64,000 bases of DNA from Bradyrhizobium manausense (GCF_018129685.1 NZ_JAFCLG010000023.1:21957-85956), one strand, 5' to 3'. Numbered from the stretch's first letter, positions 26,519-34,520 are shown. Numbers and translations: made by a program. The notes: generated by a model not told the origin, from the letters alone.

Positions 26519-27577
26519 CTACGGCAGATTGTCCCGCATCAGGATGTCGATGCGGATCTTCTCCTGTTCGCTCAAGATCGGCTCGTTACGCGCCAGAGAC
26601 AGCAGCACGCGCACGGCGGCGCGGGCCTCATGTCCCGGATTCTGCGAGATCGCGACATCCAGCGTTCCCTGCAGCAACAGTCTTCGCGTCATTGTCGTGA
26701 GATCGTGGGCGATGAAGACGATCTGCTTTTCGCGGCCGGCCTCGGTCAGGGCCTTGGCCACGCCTTGCGTGCCCGCGCCGACATTGTAGAGGCCGATGAT
26801 GTCGGGATGCTTGCCGAGCAGCCGCGATATCAGCTGCTCGGAACGGTCGTCCTCGTCACGCCCCTCGAGCAGAGGCAGGATGTCGAGGTGAGAAAATTCC
26901 GACGCCATCACCTGATTGAAGCCGAAAATGCGCTCGGCATGGTCGCGCAGGCCCTGCGATCCCGCGATGATGCCGATCTTGCCGGACTTTTGGCCGACCA
27001 GCCGTCCGACCAGCGCACCCGCGGTGCGGCCCGCGGCGATGTTGTCGATGCCGACATAATGATGGCGGCGCGACGATGGCACATCCGAGACCAGCGTCAC
27101 CACCTTGGTGCCGGCATCGACGAGATCGTTGATCGCCGCACGAACAGCGGGATGATCCAGCGCCACGACGGCAAGACCGTCATACTCGCCCGTGAGCGTC
27201 TCGAGCGATGCAGCAAGCACGGAGGGATCGAACACATCGGTATTGATCAGCTCGACGCTCAGACGGCGTGCGGAGAGCCAGGCCGACATTTCGCCGAGAT
27301 AGGCCTCGATCTGCTGCATGAACGGGTTTGACCCCGTCGGCATCACGAAGGCGAATCGGCGGGCACGGCCGCGGGCGAGCTCGGCGGCCGCCACATGGGG
27401 CTGAAAGGCGTTGCGCGCGATGATCTCCTGGACGCGCCGGACCGTGTCCGGCCGCACGCCAGGGCGGTTGTGCAAGACGCGATCGACCGTAGCCAGGCTG
27501 ACACCGGCCTCGCGGGCGATGTCTTTCAGCGTCAGCGCCGCGGAGGCGGTCAGACTTTCGGAAGTCTCTTGGGCCAT
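26519..27577 (-). CDS. LacI family transcriptional regulator of the sugar cluster
   Basis: A 352-residue repressor. The HTH is at residues 15-36 ('TLKDIAREAGVSLATVDRVLH'), the hinge helix follows ('AAAELARGR') and the rest is a periplasmic-binding-protein-type effector domain ('FAFVMPTGSNPFMQQIEAYL' and 'VGIDNIAAGRTAGALVG'). It is expected to bind a pseudo-palindrome with central CG and release it when the sugar or a derivative binds. One such site, TGAAGCGCTTCA, lies 105 bp upstream of its start. It is co-directional with xylBA and the ABC genes. Confidence 0.92.
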   Translation of the reverse strand: MAQETSESLTASAALTLKDIAREAGVSLATVDRVLHNRPGVRPDTVRRVQEIIARNAFQPHVAAAELARGRARRFAFVMPTGSNPFMQQIEAYLGEMSAWLSARRLSVELINTDVFDPSVLAASLETLTGEYDGLAVVALDHPAVRAAINDLVDAGTKVVTLVSDVPSSRRHHYVGIDNIAAGRTAGALVGRLVGQKSGKIGIIAGSQGLRDHAERIFGFNQVMASEFSHLDILPLLEGRDEDDRSEQLISRLLGKHPDIIGLYNVGAGTQGVAKALTEAGREKQIVFIAHDLTTMTRRLLLQGTLDVAISQNPGHEARAAVRVLLSLARNEPILSEQEKIRIDILMRDNLP

Positions 27578-27897
27578 GCCTGAAGGCTAGCAGAGGCGTT
27601 TTGAGGTACGCAACTCATTTTGAGGGATGGGGCAATCTTTTCGAGCGGCGGTTGCGCAGGCGCCTGGCCTAGCTGTTTGTTTTGAAGCGCTTCATTTGCG
27701 CACACCGGTATTCAGATCCTTCGAAAATGCCTCCTGACGCAGATCGCTGAGCAGTTCGGCCTCGAACCCAAGGCGAGGCGCGCCCCGGAGGAGGCCACCA
27801 AGCGTCGAACGCGTGCTCGACAGGATCGACAATACACATCACTGACAATGGCAGCCTATCAGGTCAGACCCCACTGCCAGGAACGGGGCTGTCGGCG
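27578..27897. other. Intergenic region upstream of the sugar regulator
   Basis: About 320 bp without a supported gene. It holds the LacI-like operator palindrome near 27683. The part from about 27730 to 27880 (with 'CTGACAATGGCAGCC' and 'TCAGACCCCACTGCCAGG') has the feel of an old insertion-sequence or transposase scrap, but I cannot support a family. It leads into the lower-GC islet. Confidence 0.4.
27683..27694. promoter_or_regulatory. Candidate LacI-family operator (perfect palindrome)
   Basis: TGAAGCGCTTCA is a perfect 12-bp palindrome with the central CG of LacI-type operators, upstream of the regulator start (27577). It would allow autoregulation and control of the downstream sugar genes if they share this promoter. 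Confidence 0.5.
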
Positions 27898-28077
27898 TTA
27901 AGCTCCGGCCTTTTTCTGAGGACCTGCGGGCGTCGATGCAGGGGCCTTCGGCGCTTGCACCGGCGGCATCGCAATCTTCACCGGCTCAGGGGGAACGACG
28001 TTTCCCTTTCGCAGAGACTCCTGAGAACTGGTTGGTCTAGCGGGCTCAATGCTAGTTTGAATTCTCTTATCGATCAT
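27898..28077 (-). CDS. Small proline/alanine-rich protein, unknown
   Basis: A 59-residue hydrophilic protein ('MIDKRIQTSIEPARPTSSQE...') rich in Pro, Ala and Lys, with no hydrophobic segment and probably disordered. ATG 28077 has AGGAG eight bases upstream, which supports it strongly. It follows the two-TM protein gene by 31 bp, in the same direction, and is likely co-transcribed. I do not recognise a family. The region is visibly lower in G+C than its surroundings. Confidence 0.5.
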   Translation of the reverse strand: MIDKRIQTSIEPARPTSSQESLRKGNVVPPEPVKIAMPPVQAPKAPASTPAGPQKKAGA

Positions 28078-28108
28078 TGGAAATGCTCCTTTCCGGTTGG
28101 GGATTTTG

Positions 28109-28612
28109 CTACGCATCAGTGTAAAAGTAGCTCTGAAAGTAGTCTTGTGTCGCCTTTCCCGCACGCTCGATCAGCGGGTTGACCAAAGGCAACGAGGAAG
28201 CCGGAAACGCCTTTTGCAAGGCATCCTGCTTCTTCTTCTTAAGTTTCATATGTAAGTCGTGGATCTCCGCTTCGGTTAGAAGACCCCGGCTAACCTTGAA
28301 CCAGTCGTTTTCAGCCGACCAGCAGAGGCCGTTCAGCTCGGGTGATAGCGCGTTCAATGATCGAAGCCGTTTCTTGTAGGGCAGAAATTCTTTCAATGTT
28401 TGCAGTACCTGCGAACACGCAATTGCCGCCGCCCAGAGAAACGCTAAGTCCTTCCAAATGACCCAAGCTCCTATCGAGGCACTCGACGTGATCGCATTCA
28501 GTCCTCCGATATTGCGGTCAATAATTTCCGTGCGTGCTTGATAGAGATCGATGTAGATCGCGTCCCGCTTGAGATCAACGAGCTCCTGCCAATAACGCCT
28601 TTGGACGTCCAT
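28109..28612 (-). CDS. Two-TM membrane protein of accessory character (SLATT-like layout)
   Basis: A 167-residue protein with an N-terminal amphipathic helix ('RRYWQELVDLKRDAIYIDLY'), two transmembrane segments at about 36-53 and 56-73 ('LNAITSSASIGAWVIW', 'LAFLWAAAIACSQVLQTL') and a long charged, helical C-terminal part (80-167, 'LHMKLKKKKQDALQKAF'). This order resembles the SLATT two-helix effector proteins that occur with defence or signalling genes, but no conserved motif proves it. It sits in a small, lower-GC islet with one small partner gene. No nucleotidyltransferase (SMODS) or SLOG gene is next to it. No clear ribosome site. Confidence 0.55.
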   Translation of the reverse strand: MDVQRRYWQELVDLKRDAIYIDLYQARTEIIDRNIGGLNAITSSASIGAWVIWKDLAFLWAAAIACSQVLQTLKEFLPYKKRLRSLNALSPELNGLCWSAENDWFKVSRGLLTEAEIHDLHMKLKKKKQDALQKAFPASSLPLVNPLIERAGKATQDYFQSYFYTDA

Positions 28613-28746
28613 CGCTACGCTGTCGCTTCTTTGAAAATGGATGCTGCAATAACGTTTTTATACCACAAGGGGCGAACAGCGTCACGATGATACTTGCGAA
28701 CACAGTACCCTGTAGTTGTGCGTCACGACAGATTGGCTAGCGCCAA

Positions 28747-29211
28747 TCAGACTAGATCGAGCGTCAGAAACAGGCTGTTGGGGTCCTGGGCATAGCCCTC
28801 GAACGGGGCACACGGCACGAAGCCGTGCGCCTGGTAGAGCGCGTGCGCCGGCTTGAAATAATCCCACGAGCCGGTCTCGAGGCTGAGCCGCGTCATGTCA
28901 CGCTTGCGCGCCTCGGCGATGATGTGGCGGAGCATCAGGCCGCCAAAGCCGCGCCGGCGCGTGGTCTGCAGCGTGTGCATCGACTTCACCTCGCCGTGGG
29001 CGGCCGAGAGCGTCTTCAGCGCGCCGGTCGCAACCAGCGTCTCGCCGTCCCAGCCGGTCCAGAACGCGACGTCGCCGGCGCGAAGGCCGGCGAGATCGAG
29101 CGCATGGGCGCTGCCCGGGGCGGTCTGCGCCCGCGCCGCCGCGACGTGGTGGTCGAGCAGCGCGACGACGCGCGGATCGAATGTGTCGCCGGTGCGGATC
29201 TGCATCGTCAT
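28747..29211 (-). CDS. GNAT family N-acetyltransferase
   Basis: A 154-residue acetyltransferase. The acetyl-CoA loop is 'QTTRRRGFGGLMLRHIIAEARK' (Q/RxxGxG/A-type), followed by 'LSLETGSWDYFKPAHALYQAHGFVPC', a motif of the YsnE-type group. Its substrate is unknown. ATGA overlaps the stop of the next GNAT gene upstream, so the two and the regulator form one coupled operon. A stem GATTGGC-loop-GCCAATC (28731-28748) follows its end but has no T-run. Confidence 0.85.
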   Translation of the reverse strand: MTMQIRTGDTFDPRVVALLDHHVAAARAQTAPGSAHALDLAGLRAGDVAFWTGWDGETLVATGALKTLSAAHGEVKSMHTLQTTRRRGFGGLMLRHIIAEARKRDMTRLSLETGSWDYFKPAHALYQAHGFVPCAPFEGYAQDPNSLFLTLDLV

Positions 29212-29723
29212 GGCTTCACGTCACTTGCAAGCGTCCTCTGCATGAAGACAAGATCAAGCCAGCGGCCGAACTTGCAGCCGACCTCCGGCATCCGGGCGAC
29301 CTCGACAAAACCGAGCGAGGCGTGCAGGCCGATCGAGCCGGCATTGAGGGCCTCGATCCCGGCGATCATGGCGTGCTTGTCGAGCGCCGTGGCGCGTTCG
29401 ATCAGCGCAGCCAGCAGGCTGCGGCCGATGCCTGCGCGATGATGCCGCTCATCGACATAGACCGAATTCTCCACGGTGTGGCGATAGCCGGGGAAAGGAC
29501 GGAAATCGCCAAAAGAGGCAAAGCCGACGATGTCCCTGCCCTTCATCGCGACCAGCACGGGATAGCCCGCCTGCTGCCGCGTGCGGATCCATTCGCGCCG
29601 CGAGTCGAGGTCGGCCGGCCCGTCGGTCCAGACCGCCGTGGTGTTGATCGCAGCGTCATTGTAGATGGCGAGGATATCCCCGGCATCTTCCAGTGTGGCG
29701 TCTCGTACCATCAGCTGCATCAT
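29208..29723 (-). CDS. GNAT acetyltransferase of the phosphinothricin-acetyltransferase type
   Basis: A 171-residue protein with the PAT/bar pattern 'VRDATLEDAGDILAIYNDAAINTTAVW', 'NSVYVDERHHRAGIGRSLLAALIERA' (acetyl-CoA loop) and 'GSIGLHASLGFVEVARMPEVGCKFGRWLDLVFMQRTL' (aromatic-rich C-terminus). The family acetylates phosphinothricin, methionine sulfoximine/sulfone or related amino acids. The start at 29723 overlaps the regulator stop by four bases (ATGA); an internal Met follows immediately. Confidence 0.9.
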   Translation of the reverse strand: MMQLMVRDATLEDAGDILAIYNDAAINTTAVWTDGPADLDSRREWIRTRQQAGYPVLVAMKGRDIVGFASFGDFRPFPGYRHTVENSVYVDERHHRAGIGRSLLAALIERATALDKHAMIAGIEALNAGSIGLHASLGFVEVARMPEVGCKFGRWLDLVFMQRTLASDVKP

Positions 29724-30301
29724 ATTTTCCCGTACGACGTGCCCCGACGCGTGATGATGACGTAGCGGGCATCCTGCCTGGTTTCGTTCTCGAAGGTCAC
29801 GGCGCGCATGACGTCGAAGTCGAGACAGTCGCCTTCGCGCAGGCGCACCGTCTTGGCGTCGATATGCACGCAGACCGCGCCCTCCAGCATCAACAGCTGC
29901 TGGGTGAAGGCGTTGCGCCCCCAGGGGCTGTAGGGCACCCGCGCACCGGCCGGCATGTCGACGACGATGATCTCGATGCCGCTCGCCGCATCGACCGGCG
30001 AGGCATGACGCCGCCGGTAGCCGCTATCGGGATCGCGCCATAGCGGCTGGTCGGCCAGCCGCGTCAGCCGCTCCGGCGGCTTCTCCGAGAGCGCGACGAC
30101 GTCGCTGAGCGAGACATCGAGCGCCGCGCAGAGCTTGTTGAGAAGCGCTGCGGTGGCGCTGCTCTGCGCCCGCTCGACCCGCCCGATCATGGCCCGGCTG
30201 ACACCGGAGCGCGCTGCCAGTTCATTCAACGTCATGCCGGCCTGCGTCCTCAAGGTCTTCAAGCGGCGACCGATCGCCCTGTCGAGTTTTTGCTGGTCCA
30301 T
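29720..30301 (-). CDS. XRE-cupin transcriptional regulator
   Basis: A 193-residue regulator. An HTH_3 domain ('GRRLKTLRTQAGMTLNELAARSGVSRAMIGRVERAQSSATAALLNKLCAAL', residues 11-61) is joined to a C-terminal cupin (about 108-190, 'EIIVVDMPAGARVPYSPWGRNAFTQQLLMLEGAVCVHI'). Members sense small amines, amino acids or sulfur compounds. It is encoded first in a three-gene coupled operon with two GNAT enzymes, so it probably controls their expression. ATG 30301 was chosen because further upstream reading has no HTH or natural N-terminus. Confidence 0.85.
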   Translation of the reverse strand: MDQQKLDRAIGRRLKTLRTQAGMTLNELAARSGVSRAMIGRVERAQSSATAALLNKLCAALDVSLSDVVALSEKPPERLTRLADQPLWRDPDSGYRRRHASPVDAASGIEIIVVDMPAGARVPYSPWGRNAFTQQLLMLEGAVCVHIDAKTVRLREGDCLDFDVMRAVTFENETRQDARYVIITRRGTSYGKI

Positions 30302-30472
30302 GGCCCTGTCCGAACATCGCCCGGCACATGGACCGCATCCGCCGGACGGCAAGAGCTTAGGCCGGAGGAGCGGTGCGTGCCGGGAGCGAGAGGCTAATAT
30401 ATTGGAATGTTTGCGTGCCCGTGAGCAACGTTTAGGATGCACCAAACCACAATGCAGCGGGGAGGCGATCAC

Positions 30473-31468
30473 ATGGGCGGACCGACACAGCGGACGATCA
30501 AGGCCAACGGCATCACCCTCAACGTCGCCGAACAGGGCGAAGGGCCAATGGTGCTGCTCTGCCACGGCTTTCCGGAAAGCTGGTACTCCTGGCGACACCA
30601 GCTCGAGGCTCTCGCCGCAGCCGGCTACCACGCCGTCGCGCCCGACATGCGCGGCTATGGCAAAAGCGACAAGCCCGAGGCGATCGACCAGTACACGATC
30701 TTCCACATGATCGGCGATCTGGTCGGTGTGCTCGATGCGTTGGAGGCAAAGAGCGCCGTCATCGTCGGCCATGACTGGGGTGCGGGGATTGCCTGGCACG
30801 CGGCGCGGCTGCGCCCCGACCGCTTTCGCGCCGCTGCCATTCTCAGCGTGCCTTATCGCCCGCGCAGCGAGGTGCGACCGACCAGCGTGATGCCGCAGAC
30901 TGAAGAAGCCCAGTTCTATCAACTGTACTTTCAGGAGCCCGGCGTCGCCGAGGCGGAGTTCGAGGCGGACCCGCGCAAAACGCTCGCCGCGATGTTGTTC
31001 GGCGGTTCCGGCGAGGGCGTCACCGCCATTCGCGCCATGGCCGCTGCGAGCGGACAGCCGTCTAAAGGCGCGGGCATGGTCTCGCGCAAGGACGGCATGC
31101 TGCCGAAAGGGCCGGTGCCGCCGCCGTCATGGCTGAGCACCGCCGACCTCGATTATTACGCCGGCGAATTTGCCCGCAGCGGTTTCCGCGGGCCGCTCAA
31201 CTACTACCGCAACATCGATCACAATTGGGAGCTGATGGGCGCCTTCGAGGGCGTCAAGGTCACCGTGCCCACGCTCTTCATTGCCGGCGACCACGATCTG
31301 GTCATCGCCTTCCCAGGCGCTGCCGAGCATCTCGCCAACATGAAGCAATGGGTGCCCCAGCTGCGCGAGATCAAGATGCTGCCAGGCTGCGGACACTGGA
31401 CGCAGCAGGAGCGGCCGGCCGAGGTGAACGCGGCGCTGGTCGACTTCTTGCGGAGCTTGCCGGGTTAG
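30473..31468 (+). CDS. Alpha/beta hydrolase, epoxide-hydrolase type
   Basis: A 331-residue hydrolase. The N-terminal motif 'VLLCHGFPESWYSWRHQLEAL' (HGxP oxyanion loop) and 'AVIVGHDWGAGIAW' (nucleophile Asp) are those of epoxide hydrolases. The cap tyrosines that activate the epoxide occur near 'LDYYAGEFARSGFRGPLNYYRNID', Asp in 'FIAGDHDLVI' and His in 'PGCGHWTQQERP'. It could open an aromatic or fatty epoxide to a diol. ATG 30473 has GGGGAGG at seven bases; an upstream in-frame Met at 30437 has none. Confidence 0.9.
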   Translation: MGGPTQRTIKANGITLNVAEQGEGPMVLLCHGFPESWYSWRHQLEALAAAGYHAVAPDMRGYGKSDKPEAIDQYTIFHMIGDLVGVLDALEAKSAVIVGHDWGAGIAWHAARLRPDRFRAAAILSVPYRPRSEVRPTSVMPQTEEAQFYQLYFQEPGVAEAEFEADPRKTLAAMLFGGSGEGVTAIRAMAAASGQPSKGAGMVSRKDGMLPKGPVPPPSWLSTADLDYYAGEFARSGFRGPLNYYRNIDHNWELMGAFEGVKVTVPTLFIAGDHDLVIAFPGAAEHLANMKQWVPQLREIKMLPGCGHWTQQERPAEVNAALVDFLRSLPG

Positions 31469-31527
31469 CGCCCTTCGCCGCCAGGGCTTCGAAGGCGTCC
31501 TGCGAGGCGCCCCGGCGCGAAGCAGGA

Positions 31528-31601
31528 TGGAGCGGGCGAAGGGAATCGAACCCTCGTATGCAGCTTGGGAAGCTGCCGTTCTACCATTGAACTACGCCCG
31601 C
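31528..31601 (-). tRNA. tRNA-Gly (anticodon CCC)
   Basis: Seventy-four bases including an encoded CCA end. The acceptor stem GCGGGCG pairs with CGCCCGC. The D arm is TAGTTCAATGGTAGAAC, the anticodon stem-loop GCAGC-TTCCCAA-GCTGC gives anticodon CCC (31567-31569), and the T arm GAGGG-TTCGATT-CCCTT is standard. It is read on the minus strand. No attachment-site repeat is seen beside it. Confidence 0.95.
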
Positions 31602-31776
31602 GGATGCGCGTGTTGCCGCGCGTGTCCTGATTAGCCGAGACGGCGTCCGTCGCCAAGCGGTTTGGCGGCCACAGCCGGACTGATGTTAACGTCCTGGCAA
31701 GATTCCAGATGCGCCGAATTGTGACGGTGTTATGATCGGTGCTCCGGGGAGAAACGTGCACTGAGTGGGGCTGTGC

Positions 31777-32355
31777 ATGGTGGGGCGCGCTTACGCGATA
31801 TTTGACACGGCCATAGGCCGGTGCGGCATCGTCTGGAGCAATTCCGGCGTGGCGGCCGTCCAATTGCCCGAGGCGCGGGAGATCGACACGCGCCGCCGTA
31901 TTTTCCAGCTCCATCCCGAGGCGCGCGAGCAAGCGCCGCCGCTCAACACCGAGCTCGCGATCGAGGGCATCATGGGCTTGCTGCAAGGCAGCGATCCCGA
32001 TTTTTCCGATGTCAGCCTGGACGCCGGCGGCGTGCCGGCCTTCAGCCGACGGGTCTACGAATACACCTGCACCATCCCGCGCGGGGAGACGCGCACCTAT
32101 CACGAGATCGCCAAGGCGCTGGGCGCCTCCGGCGCCTCGCATTCGGTGGCGCAGGCGATCTCGAAAAATCCCTACATGATCATCGTGCCTTGCCACCGGG
32201 TGCTGGAAGCAGGGGGCTATGCCGACCGGATTTCGCCTTATGGCGGGGTGATCTCCAAGCGGCGGCTGCTGGCGCTCGAAGGCGCTCACCCGATCGCAAG
32301 CAAGACGCTGTTCGAGGTGTTGCTGCCCGTTGCCCCGCCGCGTTCGCCTTCCTAA
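31777..32355 (+). CDS. ogt: Methylated-DNA-protein-cysteine methyltransferase
   Basis: A 192-residue suicide DNA repair protein that transfers alkyl groups from O6-alkylguanine to its own cysteine. The active site is 'PYMIIVPCHRVLEAGG' with C139. The helix-turn-helix is 'IPRGETRTYHEIAKALGA' and 'SHSVAQAISKNP'. ATG 31777 gives the common N-terminus; an in-frame GTG twelve bases earlier is also possible. It is followed by an AraC-type regulator only 9 bp downstream, an arrangement that recalls the Ada unit in split form. Confidence 0.93.
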   Translation: MVGRAYAIFDTAIGRCGIVWSNSGVAAVQLPEAREIDTRRRIFQLHPEAREQAPPLNTELAIEGIMGLLQGSDPDFSDVSLDAGGVPAFSRRVYEYTCTIPRGETRTYHEIAKALGASGASHSVAQAISKNPYMIIVPCHRVLEAGGYADRISPYGGVISKRRLLALEGAHPIASKTLFEVLLPVAPPRSPS

Positions 32356-32364
32356 ATCATCTGA

Positions 32365-33204
32365 ATGGATGCGACCACGCTGCTGACGTCGGATGTGATG
32401 ACGGTCTCCGAGTTTCGCTGCGACGCGGGACCGGGCGACAAGCCATTCGCCGAGTGCCGCACCGGTCATTCCATCGCCTATGTCCGCTCGGGCAGCTTTG
32501 GTTGCCATTGCCGGGCCGGCTTTTTCGAGCTGGTGGCGGGCTCGCTGCTGGTCGGCGCGCCCGGCGAGGAATACACCTGCACCCATGAGCATGTCTGCGG
32601 CGACGTCTGCCTGTCGTTCTTCCTCAGCGAGGATCTGGTCGAGACGCTCGGCGGGCGGCGCGAGACGTGGCAGGTCGGCGCCACGCCGCCGCTGCCGGAG
32701 CTCATGGTGCTGGGCGAACTCGCCCAGACGGCGGCAGATGGCAATAGCGATCTTGGGCTTGACGAGATCGGCCAGATCCTCGCCGGCCGCTTCGTCGATG
32801 TCGTTTCGGGCAGGCCGCGCAAACCGGCCTCGCCGACGGCGCGCGACCGCCGCCGCGCGGTCGAGGCCGCGTTGTGGATCGACGACAATTCGCATGCCGA
32901 GATCGATCTCGAACAGGCCGCGCGCCTCGCAGGTCTGAGCCCCTTCCATTTCCTTCGGCTGTTTTCCAACGTGCTCGGCGTCACCCCGCATCAATATCTG
33001 GTGCGCTCGCGGCTGCGGCACGCGGCGCGCCTGCTCGCCGACGACGACATCGCGGTCACCGATGTCGCCTATGACGTCGGCTTCGGCGACCTCTCCAATT
33101 TCGTCCGCACCTTCCACCGCGCGGCCGGCATGTCGCCGACCAAGTTCCGGCAGGCGTCAAAGGGGATGCGCAAGATTCTCCAAGAGCAGCTTGCCCTCAA
33201 CTGA
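32365..33204 (+). CDS. AraC family transcriptional regulator
   Basis: A 279-residue regulator. The C-terminal double HTH is clear ('IDLEQAARLAGLSPFHFLRLFSNVLGVTPHQYLVRSRLRHAARLL' and 'VTDVAYDVGFGDLSNFVRTFHRAAGMSPTKFR'). The N-terminal part is a cupin-like sensing domain rich in Cys and His ('CRTGHSIAYVRSGSFGCHCRAGFFEL', 'TCTHEHVCGDVCLSFF'), so a metal or redox signal is plausible. It sits 9 bp after ogt and probably forms a two-gene operon with it. Confidence 0.9.
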   Translation: MDATTLLTSDVMTVSEFRCDAGPGDKPFAECRTGHSIAYVRSGSFGCHCRAGFFELVAGSLLVGAPGEEYTCTHEHVCGDVCLSFFLSEDLVETLGGRRETWQVGATPPLPELMVLGELAQTAADGNSDLGLDEIGQILAGRFVDVVSGRPRKPASPTARDRRRAVEAALWIDDNSHAEIDLEQAARLAGLSPFHFLRLFSNVLGVTPHQYLVRSRLRHAARLLADDDIAVTDVAYDVGFGDLSNFVRTFHRAAGMSPTKFRQASKGMRKILQEQLALN

Positions 33205-33259
33205 TTAGCGTCGTCTCCGGCGCGCGCCAGTTGCGGCGCGCTTCGCAATGGAGACGACC

Positions 33260-33619
33260 ATGTATGACCATATCGGACTGCGCGTTGCCGACCTCGACGC
33301 CGCCACGCGCTTCTACACCGCGGCACTCGCGCCGCTGGGTTACGTCCTGTGCTCGAGCGGCGACGGCTATGCCGGCTTCGGACCGAAGGGCGAGCCGGCG
33401 CTCTGGCTGCACCTCAACAAAGGCCGCAAGGCCGACGGCGCGCATATCGCATTTCGTGCCAAGGATCATGACGCGGTGAAGGCATTTCACCGCGAGGGGC
33501 TGAAGAGCGGCGGCCACGACAATGGCGGCGCCGGGCCGCGCAAGGATTACAGCCCGACCTATTTCGCGGCGTTCCTGATCGATCCCGACGGCAACAATGT
33601 CGAGGCGGTTTGTACGTGA
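33260..33619 (+). CDS. VOC family (glyoxalase/bleomycin resistance-like) protein
   Basis: A 119-residue metal-dependent fold: 'DHIGLRVADLDAATRFYTAALAPLGY' opens the beta-alpha-beta unit and 'TYFAAFLIDPDGNNVEAVC' closes it with the second metal ligand. His near the N-terminus and Glu near the end supply metal positions. Substrate unknown. ATG 33260 has GGAG seven bases away; METT at 33248 is less likely. It is monocistronic, followed by a palindromic repeat. Confidence 0.88.
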   Translation: MYDHIGLRVADLDAATRFYTAALAPLGYVLCSSGDGYAGFGPKGEPALWLHLNKGRKADGAHIAFRAKDHDAVKAFHREGLKSGGHDNGGAGPRKDYSPTYFAAFLIDPDGNNVEAVCT

Positions 33620-33649
33620 GCCGTGGACGACGCTCACCCCACACGCGCT

Positions 33650-33752
33650 GTCATGCCCCGGCTTGACCGGGGCATCCAGTACGCCGCGGCTTCGCCGTTC
33701 AATCATAACGGCCTCTGGAATACTGGATCGCCCGATCAAGTCGGGCGATGAC
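33650..33752. repeat. Intergenic palindromic repeat (family F)
   Basis: Arms GTCATGCCCCGGCTTGACC and, inverted, CGATCAAGTCGGGCGATGAC. The inner arms are 'CATCCAGTAC' and 'GAATACTGGAT'. It lies between the VOC gene and the SRPBCC remnant. Confidence 0.6.
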
Positions 33753-33801
33753 ACCTGAGATGATGGCCCGATTCTCGTCTCTCCACATAATAGGAAACAA
33801 C

Positions 33802-33951
33802 ATGGCCTCCATCCACAACGACGTCCCCCTGCCCGCCTCCGCCCGCGACGTCTGGGACGCGGTGCGCGATTTCGGCGCGCTGCATCAGCGGCTGGTCTAC
33901 GCGATCGACAACGTGATCTTTCTCACAGAGGCCTGCCCTCATCAGCCGTAA
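33802..33951 (+). pseudogene. Remnant of an SRPBCC (polyketide cyclase/START-like) gene with an internal deletion
   Basis: The reading frame begins MASIHNDVPLPASARDVWDA, the normal N-terminus of SRPBCC proteins of about 150 residues, and continues 'VRDFGALHQRLV', but then jumps straight to 'YAIDN' and an out-of-family tail before TAA. From memory of the family, intact relatives have 'RLVPGF' here and 'RRLVYA' about 40 residues later; both carry the same R-L-V codons. The simplest reading is a deletion between two short CGGCTGGT-like repeats. The resulting 49-residue peptide is unlikely to fold. Confidence 0.65.
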
Positions 33952-34016
33952 CCATGGCTGCGTGCGTCCTGATGGCCTCGCTCTCCCGGCGAGGCCACGC
34001 ACGCGAGGAGCATGCC

Positions 34017-34520
34017 ATGAAAGGTGCGGACAAGGTGATCTGCCAGGCAGCCGCCGTGCTGCTGCTGTTTTCGGTCGCGAGCTCGCCGGCGAAGGCGCAG
34101 TTCCTCGGCGGCGGCGGTGCCGGCGGCGAGAACATGATGACGCAGATGGCGCCGATGCTGGAGATGATGAAGGCGAAGATGGGCAAGCGCCGCTTCGCCA
34201 TGCTGATGCAGACGATGGGCCCGATGATGAGCCGCATGATGGAGAATGGCGGCGGCGGTCTCGGCGGCATGATGGGCGGCGGTGGTATCGGCGGAATAGG
34301 CGGCCTTTCCGGCGGCAATCTCGGCGGCGGGTTCGGCGCGCCCAATTACGGCGCTGGTTACGCACCGATGGCCGGCGGTATGCCGACAGGAATGGGCGGC
34401 GGCGATATCATGGGCATGCTCGGCGGCGCCGGCGGCGGCGACATGATGGCGATGATCCCGCAGATAATGCGGCTGGCCAATCTCGGCGGTGGCGGCCATC
34501 GCCGCCACAGGCATCGCTAG
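34017..34520 (+). CDS. Exported methionine- and glycine-rich protein, unknown
   Basis: A 167-residue protein with a signal peptide (about 1-24, 'VICQAAAVLLLFSVASSPAKA'). The mature part has about 26 methionines by my count, many in pairs ('MMTQMAPMLEMMKAKM', 'TMGPMMSRMM'), then long Gly runs with 'GGMMGGGG' and a basic His/Arg end ('GGGGHRRHRHR'). Met and His residues of this kind can bind copper or silver, but this is inference. Its stop TAG overlaps the MATE gene stop on the other strand at a shared CTAG (34517-34520). No family recognised. Confidence 0.7.
   Translation: MKGADKVICQAAAVLLLFSVASSPAKAQFLGGGGAGGENMMTQMAPMLEMMKAKMGKRRFAMLMQTMGPMMSRMMENGGGGLGGMMGGGGIGGIGGLSGGNLGGGFGAPNYGAGYAPMAGGMPTGMGGGDIMGMLGGAGGGDMMAMIPQIMRLANLGGGGHRRHRHR

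Noticed and set aside
27730..27890. Possible scrap of a transposase or insertion-sequence end
   Set aside because: No inverted terminal repeats, no target duplication and no motif longer than a few residues; noted only as an impression.
31528..31601. tRNA-Gly as an integration site
   Set aside because: No partial tRNA 3' copy, integrase or other mobile gene is present on either side.
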